A stretch of DNA of 22,168 nt from JAGLGH01 sp034723595 (GCA_034723595.1 JAYEPB010000012.1:1-22168); one strand, 5' to 3'. Positions 7,357 to 14,695 are shown, counted from the first letter of the stretch. The notes: a model not told the origin generated them from the letters alone. Numbers and translations: made by a program.

Positions 7357-7390
7357 AAACCAAAAATTAATAAAGGAAGGGGTTATAAAT

Positions 7391-9508
7391 TTGTTAAATA
7401 TGTCAAAAAAAGATATTGAGCATATTAAAGAGCCTATAATTTTAGATGCTATAATGAATAAAGTTCAGTTCGGTCTTGTTCTGATGGATAATAAAGCAAG
7501 AATTATCTGGGCAAATAACAGATTTCAGCAGTGGTTTGGCAACTTAAAGAGTTTAGTTGGAAAACCATGCGAATCTTTAACAAAGAAAGAAAAAAAATAT
7601 GCCTGCATAAAAACTTTAAAATCAAAGAAAATAGAATCTGGATTGGCGTATGGGATTACGCTGAAAACAAGAGGTATATTCTTTGAAACTATCACTATAC
7701 CTATATTTGACAGCAAGGGAAAAATAAAACACATCATTGGGCAGATTACAGATATTACTGAAAGCAAAAAAAGACAAGAAGATCTGATGGCAAGTGAAAG
7801 AAAATATAAATACCTTGTCGAAAATGCAAACAGTCTGATATTAAAAGTCGATATAAAAGGCAGAATAATTTTCTTAAATGAGTTTGCTGAAAAATTTTTT
7901 GGATACAAAAAAGAAGAGCTAATAGGTAAATCTGTAGTTGGAACCATCATGCCAAAAAGATTAATGTCTGTAGCTAAAAAAGTATGCGCAAACCCAGAAA
8001 AGTATTCACAGCATGAGCATATTAATATGACAAAAGATGGTAGAGAAGTTTTTATAGCCTGGACAAATAAACCTATATACCAAAATGGCAAATGTGTAGG
8101 AGTAATACGCATTGGCAATGACCTGACAGAGCGAAGAAAAGCAGAGGAAAAACTGGAGGAGACAACTAATTACCTTGAAAGCCTGTTTAATTATGCTAAT
8201 GCTCCTATCATTGTATGGGATAAAAAGTTCAGGATCACAAGATTTAATCATGCTTTTGAGCATCTTACAGGATGGAATGCTAACGATATCATCGGTAAAA
8301 AACTGCACATACTTTTTCCTCAAAAAAGCAGGCAAGAGTCTTTGGGCGAAATTGAGCGTACTCTTGCTGGGGAATACTGGAAGTCTGTGGAGATTCCTAT
8401 TCTTCATAAGAACGGAGATGCCAGGCTGGCACTCTGGAACTCAGCGAACATTTATGCTAAGGACGGCAAAACTATCATTGCAACCATAGCTCAAGGGCAG
8501 GAAATTACAGAGCGGAAGCAGGCAGAGGAAAATCTGCGTGAGACAACTAATTATCTGGAAAGCCTGTTTAATTATGCTAATGCTCCTATAATTGTATGGG
8601 ATAAAAAGTTTAGGATTACAAGATTTAATCATGCCTTTGAGCATCTTACAGGATGGAATGCTAAAGATATCATCGGTAAAAAATTGCACATCCTCTTCCC
8701 TAAAGAAAGCAGAAAAGAATCACTTAGCAAGATTGCAGGTACATCAGTTGGTGAATACTGGAAGTCTGTGGAGATTCCTATTCTTCATAAAGATGGAGAT
8801 GTCAGGCTGGCACTATGGAACTCGGCAAATATTTGTGCTGAGGACGGCAAAACTATTATTGCAACCATAGCCCAAGGGCAGGAGATCACAGAACGAAAGC
8901 AGGTAGAAGAAGATCTTAAAAAATCTGAAATAAAATTCAGGGCATTATATGAAGGAAGCCAGGATGGGTATGCAAGGATTGATATGAACTATCAAATTCA
9001 TGAATTTAATTCTTCTTTTCCTGAGATGCTTGGATATACTGAGAAAGAATTGTTAGGCAAAAATTATCTTGTATTTTTTTCCCCAAAAAAATGTCATCCA
9101 ATAGAAGAAAAGATATTCAAAAGGCAAGTGATAAAAAGAGGTTATTCTGATCTTTATGAAAAAGAGTTCATAAGAAAAGATGGAACAATATTTCCTGCCC
9201 AGATGAGGGCATATCTTATTAAAGATAAGGATGGAAAGCCAAAAGGCATCTGGGGTTTTATAAGGGATATTACAGAAATAAGAGAAGCAGAATCTAAAAT
9301 CAGAGTATATGCAAAAGAGCTTGAAAGAAGGGTCAAAGAAAGGACAAAAGAGTTAAATAAGATAAATCAGCAACTTCTGGAAAGGGTTAATGAGTTGGAA
9401 AGATTCCATGATCTTACTGTGGGCAGAGAACTCAAGATGATTGAACTGAAGAAGCAAATAAAAAAGCTTGAATCAGATATAGAAATAGATAGAAAAAAGG
9501 ATTTTTGA
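7391..9508 (+). CDS. Multi-PAS sensor protein without a kinase domain
   Basis: The 705-residue soluble protein contains about five PAS/PAC units, at roughly 15-125, 137-250, 258-377, 385-504 and 508-632, each ending in a PAC-like DIT or EIT plus Glu-Arg/Ser-Lys linker. Units three and four are almost identical copies (127-residue period). The C-terminus (about 633-705) is a charged coiled coil with ERFHDLTVGRELKMIELKKQ, a tail seen after PAS arrays in some bacterial and archaeal sensors. No histidine kinase, GGDEF, methyl-accepting or DNA-binding domain is present, and there are no membrane helices. It may act by binding a partner. The start is TTG at 7391, placed 8 bases after GGAAGGGG; an in-frame ATG at 7400 is the alternative. 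It meets the TFB gene tail to tail with no gap. Confidence 0.85.
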   Translation: MLNMSKKDIEHIKEPIILDAIMNKVQFGLVLMDNKARIIWANNRFQQWFGNLKSLVGKPCESLTKKEKKYACIKTLKSKKIESGLAYGITLKTRGIFFETITIPIFDSKGKIKHIIGQITDITESKKRQEDLMASERKYKYLVENANSLILKVDIKGRIIFLNEFAEKFFGYKKEELIGKSVVGTIMPKRLMSVAKKVCANPEKYSQHEHINMTKDGREVFIAWTNKPIYQNGKCVGVIRIGNDLTERRKAEEKLEETTNYLESLFNYANAPIIVWDKKFRITRFNHAFEHLTGWNANDIIGKKLHILFPQKSRQESLGEIERTLAGEYWKSVEIPILHKNGDARLALWNSANIYAKDGKTIIATIAQGQEITERKQAEENLRETTNYLESLFNYANAPIIVWDKKFRITRFNHAFEHLTGWNAKDIIGKKLHILFPKESRKESLSKIAGTSVGEYWKSVEIPILHKDGDVRLALWNSANICAEDGKTIIATIAQGQEITERKQVEEDLKKSEIKFRALYEGSQDGYARIDMNYQIHEFNSSFPEMLGYTEKELLGKNYLVFFSPKKCHPIEEKIFKRQVIKRGYSDLYEKEFIRKDGTIFPAQMRAYLIKDKDGKPKGIWGFIRDITEIREAESKIRVYAKELERRVKERTKELNKINQQLLERVNELERFHDLTVGRELKMIELKKQIKKLESDIEIDRKKDF
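8141..8902 (+). repeat. Tandem in-frame duplication of one PAS unit
   Basis: Two copies of a 381-base unit (8141-8521 and 8522-8902) are nearly identical in DNA over long stretches, including synonymous positions. They therefore look like a recent duplication rather than old PAS divergence. Differences cluster around the region coding for residues 90-105 of the segment. The unit equals 127 codons, so the frame is kept. Confidence 0.9.
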
Positions 9509-10432
9509 TTACCTTTTCTTCTTGATTTTCTTAATCTCTTTCTCAAGATCAAGTTCCTCAAGAAGCTCTTTGTACCTGTTTCTTATTGTGACTTCTGTTA
9601 CGCCAGCTATATCAGCAACTTCTCTCTGTGTCCTTTTTTCACCATGTATCAAGGCTGATACATATAAAGCTGCAGCTGCGATTCCAGTCGGACCTCTCCC
9701 TGATGTCAGTTCTGCCTTCTGTGCAGCATCAAGTATATCTACTGCTTTTGACTGTGTCTCTGCATTAAGTTTCAGGCTGGAAGCAAATCTTGCTACGTAA
9801 TCTGATGGGTTGCTTGGAAGTACGGTAATACCAAGTTCTCTGGTTACAAATCTATATGTCCTTCCAATCTCTTTCTTATCAATACTTGAAGCTTCTGAAA
9901 GCTCATCAAGAGTCCTTGGCACTTCATGTCTCCTGCATGCAGCATACAATGCGCCAGCAACAACAGATTCCATGCTCCTGCCTCTTACAAGTCCTCTCTG
10001 GACAGCAAGAGTATAGATTCTTGCAGCTTCTTCTTCAACAGATTTAGGCAGCTTGAGATATGAAGACACTCTTTTGAGTTCAGCCAAAGCAAGCTTAAGG
10101 TTCCTTTCAATAGCTGTAGAGATTCTATACTGCCATTTCCTTAATCTGAGAAATCTGCTTCTTTCAGGTCCTCCAAGACCATAGATATCTGATTTCTGTC
10201 CAATCTCAGTACCAAGACCCTGATCAAACTGAGTATAGGTCATAGGGGCTCCAGTTCTCCTGTGCCTCTGAGATGTATCACTATCAAAATCTCTCCATTC
10301 CTGACCAAAATCAACCATCTTATCTTCCACAACAAGACCGCAGTCTTTACAGATAACCTCTCCTTTTTCTTTGTTTATGAACAGATTAATTCCGCCACAT
10401 TCTGGGCATTTTTTTACAAATCCTTCGCGCAT
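9509..10432 (-). CDS. tfb: Transcription initiation factor B (TFB/TFIIB)
   Basis: TFB bridges TBP on the TATA box and RNA polymerase. The N-terminal zinc ribbon has Cys9/Cys12 (CPECGG) and Cys28/Cys31 (CKDCG). The B-reader region follows (EWRDFD, then RRTGAPMTYTQFDQGLGTEI). Two cyclin-like repeats occupy about 105-195 and 200-295. The second ends with TQREVADIAGVTEVTIRNRY, the helix-turn-helix that reads the BRE. I start it at the ATG at 10432 (307 residues) because GGTGAT lies 4-9 bases before it; a GTG at 10441 would add three residues. A leader of over 100 bases is likely, since the nearest good TATA boxes lie at about 10545 and 10567. Confidence 0.96.
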   Translation of the reverse strand: MREGFVKKCPECGGINLFINKEKGEVICKDCGLVVEDKMVDFGQEWRDFDSDTSQRHRRTGAPMTYTQFDQGLGTEIGQKSDIYGLGGPERSRFLRLRKWQYRISTAIERNLKLALAELKRVSSYLKLPKSVEEEAARIYTLAVQRGLVRGRSMESVVAGALYAACRRHEVPRTLDELSEASSIDKKEIGRTYRFVTRELGITVLPSNPSDYVARFASSLKLNAETQSKAVDILDAAQKAELTSGRGPTGIAAAALYVSALIHGEKRTQREVADIAGVTEVTIRNRYKELLEELDLEKEIKKIKKKR

Positions 10433-10441
10433 AATAATCAC

Positions 10442-10703
10442 CTATTCGTGTAGAGCTGATTTGCGATAAAGAAACAAATTCTATTTTTCCGCATGCTCCA
10501 GTTTTTAATTATTGTCTTTACTTAATTATCATAACATACTAATTTATATAGCTAGTGTCGCCAGAGTATTTAAATCTTTCGGTTAATTTCTTAATTTCTC
10601 AGAAATTACTAGTAATTATTTTTAAATCTTTAGTAATCTTTTTAAATGAATTATTGAGAAATAAATAGCGTATCGAGGAGAATTAATATTTGAATCTTGA
10701 TAT
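10442..10703. other. TFB upstream region with palindrome and TATA boxes
   Basis: This 262-base A+T-rich gap lies between the TFB start and the end of the receiver-like gene. On the minus strand it has a strong BRE/TATA candidate, CCGAAAGATTTAAATA (10565-10580), and a second TATAAATT near 10545; either would give TFB a long leader. A perfect 14-bp palindrome, AATTACTAGTAATT, is at 10604-10617. On the plus strand a TTTTTAAAT box and a GAGGAG sequence (10675-10680) precede only an eight-codon frame. I see no further gene. Confidence 0.45.
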
Positions 10704-11072
10704 TTACTTATGAAATTCTCTTTTAATGATATCCTGAATTTCTAATTTTTCTATCATAGAAATATTATGGTGATTGCAATATTCATGTACTTCATTTTCT
10801 GGTTTATTTCCAATATAAAATACTTTAACATTAGGATTTTGTTCAAATATTTGTGTACTATGTTTAATAAAATGGTTATCAAATCCCTTATAATCATAAG
10901 GAACTCTATCATCCAAAAAATTTAATTTAGCAGGTCCATTTGCTGCTAGATATTCCTGAAAATAATCTCCATTAGAAAGTACAGCATAAGAGATTTCAGG
11001 AATTGCCTTAATATCCTTAATAATGATATCTAAAATCAATGAATTGTCTTCTAAAACAAGCACATCCTGCAT
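10704..11072 (-). CDS. Stand-alone receiver-like (CheY-like) protein
   Basis: The 122-residue protein has the layout of a response-regulator receiver domain and nothing else. The first strand VLVLED ends in acidic Glu8-Asp9. A NFLDD segment (Asp54/Asp55) sits where the phosphorylated Asp is expected, and VKVFYIG then ISMIEK (Lys109) follow in place of the usual Thr/Ser strand and KP loop. Conservation is weak (no clear Thr/Ser), so it may be a degenerate or phosphorylation-independent receiver. The start lies 26.5 bases from the centre of a TTTAAATA box on the minus strand, so it is probably leaderless. No cognate kinase is visible. The kinase-less PAS protein is 1.2 kb away. Confidence 0.65.
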   Translation of the reverse strand: MQDVLVLEDNSLILDIIIKDIKAIPEISYAVLSNGDYFQEYLAANGPAKLNFLDDRVPYDYKGFDNHFIKHSTQIFEQNPNVKVFYIGNKPENEVHEYCNHHNISMIEKLEIQDIIKREFHK

Positions 11073-11089
11073 AGGTTTAGAAATATTAG

Positions 11090-11108
11090 ATTAGTATTTA
11101 AATCTTTC
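11090..11108 (-). promoter_or_regulatory. BRE/TATA promoter of the receiver-like gene
   Basis: On the minus strand GAAAGATTTAAATACTA is centred 26.5 bases before the ATG. It shares AAAGATTTAAATACT with the TFB promoter candidate, so it may be close to the promoter consensus of this genome. Confidence 0.6.
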
Positions 11109-11171
11109 TATCGTGTGATTCCTAATCAGGAGTAATCCTTTAATCATGCTCTTAAAAATCCAAACCCAACT

Positions 11172-11208
11172 TTTATAAACTCTCATCATTTCACTTGCCA
11201 TATGGCAA
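11172..11208 (+). promoter_or_regulatory. aRF1 promoter with a palindrome over the start codon
   Basis: TTTATAAA (11172-11179) is centred 26.5 bases before the ATG at 11202, so the mRNA should be leaderless. A perfect 14-bp palindrome, TTGCCATATGGCAA (11195-11208), is centred on the start codon and predicted transcript start. Confidence 0.55.
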
Positions 11209-13673
11209 TCACTGCTAAAGAAAAGCGAGATCTTAAGATAACTCTCAAGGAACTTGGAACATATAAGGGAAGGCATACAGAATTAGTTACAGTCTATGTT
11301 CCGCAGGGATATGACCTAAATAAGATTATTAATCACATCTCACAGGAACAAGGAACAGCAACAAACATAAAATCAACAGCGACAAGAAAGAATGTGGTTG
11401 ATGCCCTAGAAAAAATGCTTCAGCACCTGAAGCTTTTCACAAAGACTCCTGAAAATGGCCTTGCTGTATTCAGTGGAAATGTTGCTGAACGTGAAGGTCA
11501 GAGTGATGTTAAGGTTTGGAGCATAGAACCTCCAGTGCCACTTAATATAAGGATATACAGATGCGATAAAGAATTTGTTCTAGATCCATTGCTTGACATG
11601 CTTGAAACAAAAGAAGTATATGGTCTTGTTGTGATGGACAGGAGGGAAGGCCAGATTGCGCTGCTTAAAGGAAAATCCATAATCCCTATTTCAGAAACAA
11701 GATCTAATGTGCCTGGAAAAACAAAAGCTGGAGGACAGTGCCTTATGCCTTCTTCCCTTGTGCAATTATCTGATGGTTCTCTTAAAAAGATTAAGTTTGT
11801 ACATAATCAAGATGCACTAAAAAGCATGGATCTTAATAGAAAATTGATAGAAGATTCCATAGTTACAGATAAATGGGAAACGAAAAAGACTCAGATATAC
11901 AAGATTCATACAAAAAATCCTGCATTGGAATTAGAATCTTCAAAAGACCATTTATTCTTTGTTTTTACGAATAAAGGCATTACAACAAAAGCTGCTGAGG
12001 AATTAAAAAAAGGAGATTATCTGATAATGCCTGAAAAAATTGAGATCAAAGGCAGGATGCAAAAGATTGATTCAAAGCAATATCATAATTCATTTACAAT
12101 AAATAAAAAAGGAAGAGAACTGATTATAAAAAAAAGAAGGCTGCAAAAATTATTGCAAAAGGAGTTGGCAAAAAAACTAAAACTCACACAAACTGCAATT
12201 TCATTTATAGAATTAGGTAAAAGAAATGTCAGTAAGAGCAACCTAAAAAATATTTGTAATGAACTGGATATTGATTTCAATGTATTTTTAAAAAAATATT
12301 GTTCAGCTTACTTTTATAAAGAAATAAGGCTTCCAGTAACGCTAAGTACATCATTGGCGCGAGTTTTGGGCTACTTAATAGGAGATGGTTCTATAGAAAA
12401 GGATAGGATATCATTCTTTGAACAAAATGAGGATGTTGCATTTTATTATAAAAGTCTTGCTGAAAAGTTATTCCGTACGACACTAAGTTATAGATTTAGG
12501 CAGAGCAAAAATTATCATCAACTCAGAATTACAAGCAGACCATTAGTAAGATTAATTAAGAGTATATTTCCTGAAATCAAAAAGGCAAGAAATACAATGG
12601 TTCCTGACCTTATTATGAGGTCTAAGGATGATGTGGTTGCCCATTTTCTTAAAGGATTATTTGATGCAGAAGGATATATCAGTGGAATGAAGCTTGGATT
12701 AAGTATGAATAACAATCTTCTTGTACGTCAAACACAAATGCTGCTTCTCAGATTTGGAATAATCTGTTCTGTCTATGAGTATGATAATAAGGCAAATCCA
12801 TACAGCAAAAACATAAGATATTCAATACAAGTCAGTGAGAAAGAATCATTAGAGAAATTTAACAAATATGTCGGATTCATATCAGAGGAAAAATCACTTA
12901 GATTAGCTAATACAATAAAGAATAAATCTAAAACAAGTTATGTAAGGCAGATAGTTGTTTCTGGAGCTGAAATAAGGAAAATAATTGAAGATATTCCTAT
13001 TATTCCTCTTAAGGTTAATAATATTGAAGTAATAAACAAGCATGCAAGCATGGTCGATATTTCAGTAAAAAATGAAAGCTTTATAGCAAATGGTATATTT
13101 GTCCATAATTCCGCAGCAAGATACATGCGAATAAGAGAAGATGCTGCAAAAGATTTCTATAAAAAAATCGCTGAGCTTATGAAAGAGGCTTATCTTGGTA
13201 AAGAAGGTCTTAAGGGCATCATTGTCGGCGGACCAGGCCCTACAAAATATGATCTTGTCGAATCAGGATATATCACCAATGATGTAAAGAAGAAGATAAT
13301 CGCAATCAAGGATCTCAGCTATACAGGACCTTTTGGACTTCAGGAATTGCTTGACAGAAGCCAGGATGTTCTTGCGTCAGAAGAACTGGCTTATGAGAAA
13401 AAAGCCATGCTACAGTTCTTTGAGACTCTTGCCAAAACTCCGGAATTAGTAGGATATGGAGAAGAAGAGGTCATGAAACAGCTTCAGGTAGGTGCAGTCG
13501 CTACACTGCTGCTTTCTGAATCTCTTGGAGACAAGAAGATTGATAAATTCGATGAAGAAGCGCAGAAAGTCGGAACAACTGTCAAGATTATTTCTACAGA
13601 GACCAGAGAAGGAGTGCAGTTAAGGGATATAGGCAAAGTCGGAGCTATTCTCAGGTATCCTGTTCAGGTGTAA
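11202..13673 (+). CDS. prf1: Peptide chain release factor aRF1, interrupted by an intein
   Basis: aRF1 recognises all three stop codons and triggers release of the finished protein. The precursor has 823 residues. The N-extein (1-179) contains the NIKS stop-codon motif (55-58) and ends exactly at GGQ (177-179). The intein is 180-636. The C-extein (637-823) begins SAARYMRIRE, the normal continuation after GGQ. Splicing would give 366 residues, short for aRF1 (usually over 400). The gap is in the C domain, where LLLSESLGDKKIDKFDEEAQ runs on without the Cys-containing minidomain. The C-terminal GAILRY is intact. An ATG 26.5 bases from a TATA box gives a leaderless start. Without splicing the GGQ loop should not work. 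The HemK2-like gene upstream probably encodes its modifying enzyme. Confidence 0.95.
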   Translation: MAITAKEKRDLKITLKELGTYKGRHTELVTVYVPQGYDLNKIINHISQEQGTATNIKSTATRKNVVDALEKMLQHLKLFTKTPENGLAVFSGNVAEREGQSDVKVWSIEPPVPLNIRIYRCDKEFVLDPLLDMLETKEVYGLVVMDRREGQIALLKGKSIIPISETRSNVPGKTKAGGQCLMPSSLVQLSDGSLKKIKFVHNQDALKSMDLNRKLIEDSIVTDKWETKKTQIYKIHTKNPALELESSKDHLFFVFTNKGITTKAAEELKKGDYLIMPEKIEIKGRMQKIDSKQYHNSFTINKKGRELIIKKRRLQKLLQKELAKKLKLTQTAISFIELGKRNVSKSNLKNICNELDIDFNVFLKKYCSAYFYKEIRLPVTLSTSLARVLGYLIGDGSIEKDRISFFEQNEDVAFYYKSLAEKLFRTTLSYRFRQSKNYHQLRITSRPLVRLIKSIFPEIKKARNTMVPDLIMRSKDDVVAHFLKGLFDAEGYISGMKLGLSMNNNLLVRQTQMLLLRFGIICSVYEYDNKANPYSKNIRYSIQVSEKESLEKFNKYVGFISEEKSLRLANTIKNKSKTSYVRQIVVSGAEIRKIIEDIPIIPLKVNNIEVINKHASMVDISVKNESFIANGIFVHNSAARYMRIREDAAKDFYKKIAELMKEAYLGKEGLKGIIVGGPGPTKYDLVESGYITNDVKKKIIAIKDLSYTGPFGLQELLDRSQDVLASEELAYEKKAMLQFFETLAKTPELVGYGEEEVMKQLQVGAVATLLLSESLGDKKIDKFDEEAQKVGTTVKIISTETREGVQLRDIGKVGAILRYPVQV
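11739..13109 (+). mobile_element. Intein with LAGLIDADG endonuclease and HTH insert, in aRF1
   Basis: The 457-residue intein (precursor 180-636) starts with Cys180 (CLMPSSLVQLSDGS) and ends VHN, followed by Ser637 as the +1 nucleophile. All class 1 splicing residues are therefore present: Cys1, block B His250 in SSKDH, penultimate His635 and terminal Asn636. Between the splicing halves lies a Cro/C1-type helix-turn-helix (about 315-360: LQKELAKKLKLTQTAISFIE, then a recognition-helix-like segment). It is followed by a two-motif LAGLIDADG endonuclease, LGYLIGDGS (389-397) and LKGLFDAEG (483-491). Both catalytic acids (Asp395 and Asp488) are kept, so homing may still be active. The insertion point between GGQ and SAAR is the most conserved spot of the gene. 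Confidence 0.93.
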
Positions 13674-13695
13674 TATAAATAAACAATAACAAAGA

Positions 13696-13717
13696 TTTAT
13701 AAATACGATAATTATCG
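13696..13717 (+). promoter_or_regulatory. Promoter of the HTH_10 gene with an operator-like palindrome
   Basis: TTTATAAA (13696-13703), preceded by an AAAGA BRE-like sequence, is centred 25.5 bases before the ATG at 13725. A perfect 12-bp palindrome, CGATAATTATCG (13706-13717), lies between the TATA box and the predicted transcript start. A bound protein there would block initiation. Autoregulation by the HTH_10 protein is a guess. Confidence 0.5.
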
Positions 13718-13724
13718 CATCAAT

Positions 13725-14408
13725 ATGTGGCTATGCAAATTTAAAATATATGATGAACATAATATATTCAGAAAACTTGTGGAAAAGAATAAGGTTGAGC
13801 TTTATTATTATCCTGTAAATTACTATATCAAGAAAAACAGGTATTTTTTTATTGTTGCTGGAATCATTCGCGGAGACAATAAGAATAAATTTTTTTCTGA
13901 CTTAATGAGGTTAAAGGAAGCAAAAAAAGGAAGGAAGATAGAACTTCTTGAAAGGGAAGGGGACTTCTTTACAATGATTAGTTCACATGATATATATGAA
14001 GAAGAAAAAAAATATGTCAACTCATTCTATAATCCTGCAATAATTCATCATAAGCCAATAATTTTTCATAAGGATGGATGGGAAGAATGGGAAATATTTT
14101 CATTAGAAAGGGATGCTATTGAAGATATTATAAACATTGGAAAGGAGGTTTATGATCTGAAACTCTTAAGTCTTCATAAAAGAAAAATAAAGAATTTTGG
14201 TTTCCTTACAATCCTCCCTGAATTGACAGCAAAACAGGAAAATGCATTGAAGCTTGCTTTGGAATTTGGATATTATAATTATCCGCGAAAAATAAGTCTT
14301 GATAAATTAGCAAAAATAGCTAAGCTTTCTTTTTCTACATTTCAAGCCCATGTAAGAAAAGCTGAAAACAAGATTCTTTCTTTTCTGATTGGTTCTTTTA
14401 AGAAATAA
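13725..14408 (+). CDS. HTH_10 (bacterio-opsin activator-like) transcriptional regulator
   Basis: The 227-residue protein ends in an HTH_10 domain (about 167-220). It has LTAKQENALKLALEFGYY, then YPRKISLDKLAKIAKLSFS and the final helix beginning FQAHVRKAE, the pattern of archaeal Bat-type regulators (LTxxQ...A...GYY..PR....LA...G.S.ST...H.R.AE). The N-terminal 160 residues are rich in Tyr, Phe, Lys and Glu and probably form the ligand- or partner-sensing part. No PAS or GAF domain is recognisable by eye. The leaderless start fits the TATA box at 13696. It begins 51 bases after the aRF1 stop but has its own promoter. Target genes are unknown. Confidence 0.88.
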   Translation: MWLCKFKIYDEHNIFRKLVEKNKVELYYYPVNYYIKKNRYFFIVAGIIRGDNKNKFFSDLMRLKEAKKGRKIELLEREGDFFTMISSHDIYEEEKKYVNSFYNPAIIHHKPIIFHKDGWEEWEIFSLERDAIEDIINIGKEVYDLKLLSLHKRKIKNFGFLTILPELTAKQENALKLALEFGYYNYPRKISLDKLAKIAKLSFSTFQAHVRKAENKILSFLIGSFKK

Positions 14409-14432
14409 GTGATGGAGAATCAAGAATAGAAA

Positions 14433-14461
14433 GATTTAAAGAGTATTTGTAATTACAAATA
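14433..14461 (+). promoter_or_regulatory. Promoter with an 18-bp perfect palindrome upstream of the AbrB-like gene
   Basis: A GATTTAAAG TATA-like box (14433-14441) is followed at once by TATTTGTAATTACAAATA (14444-14461), a perfect 18-bp palindrome. It would cover the initiation region of that promoter. A second box, ATTATAAATT (about 14462-14471), could start transcription nearer the gene. The palindrome is a good operator candidate, perhaps for the AbrB-like protein encoded just downstream. Confidence 0.5.
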
Positions 14462-14509
14462 ATTATAAATTATTAGTTGATTTTTTAATGATAATACAAA
14501 TAAGCTTGC

Positions 14510-14677
14510 ATGCAAAAGAAAATTTGGGGTTTACAAGTAAAAACGAAAATAGGTCAGGCAGGATTAACATTAGACATTAGACTGCCTAAAAAGATAATTA
14601 ATTTCTTAAAACTTAAAAAAGGTGAAGAAGTCACAATATATCCAGAAAGCGAGCATAAACTGGTGATATCAATTTAA
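14510..14677 (+). CDS. AbrB/SpoVT-like small DNA-binding protein
   Basis: This 55-residue gene encodes a protein starting MQKKIWGLQVKTKIGQ, followed by LDIRLPKKIINFLKLKKGEE and a short C-terminal strand ending LVISI. The order (strand, RLPKKII helix start, LKLKKGEEV turn, final strands) is that of the AbrB swapped-hairpin DNA-binding domain found in archaeal regulators and antitoxins. Dimers are expected. The gene ends 18 bases before the Idi start, so the two are probably cotranscribed. A toxin partner is not evident, so a plain transcription regulator is more likely. The ATG overlaps the palindrome TTGCATGCAA (14506-14515). No clear ribosome-binding site is visible. Confidence 0.7.
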   Translation: MQKKIWGLQVKTKIGQAGLTLDIRLPKKIINFLKLKKGEEVTIYPESEHKLVISI

Positions 14678-14695
14678 CAGAAATAGGTGTTTAAT

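Noticed and set aside
7525..8118. Long minus-strand frame (197 codons) inside the PAS gene
   Set aside because: Shadow of the PAS coding sequence; Ser/Phe/Ile-rich with no start signals.
9509..9511. Possible fusion or frameshift where the PAS and TFB genes meet
   Set aside because: The two stop codons simply abut on opposite strands; both proteins are complete.
11739..13109. Reading the aRF1 insert as a separate group I intron-borne or free-standing endonuclease gene
   Set aside because: The reading frame is continuous through both junctions and carries all intein splicing residues, so it is an intein.
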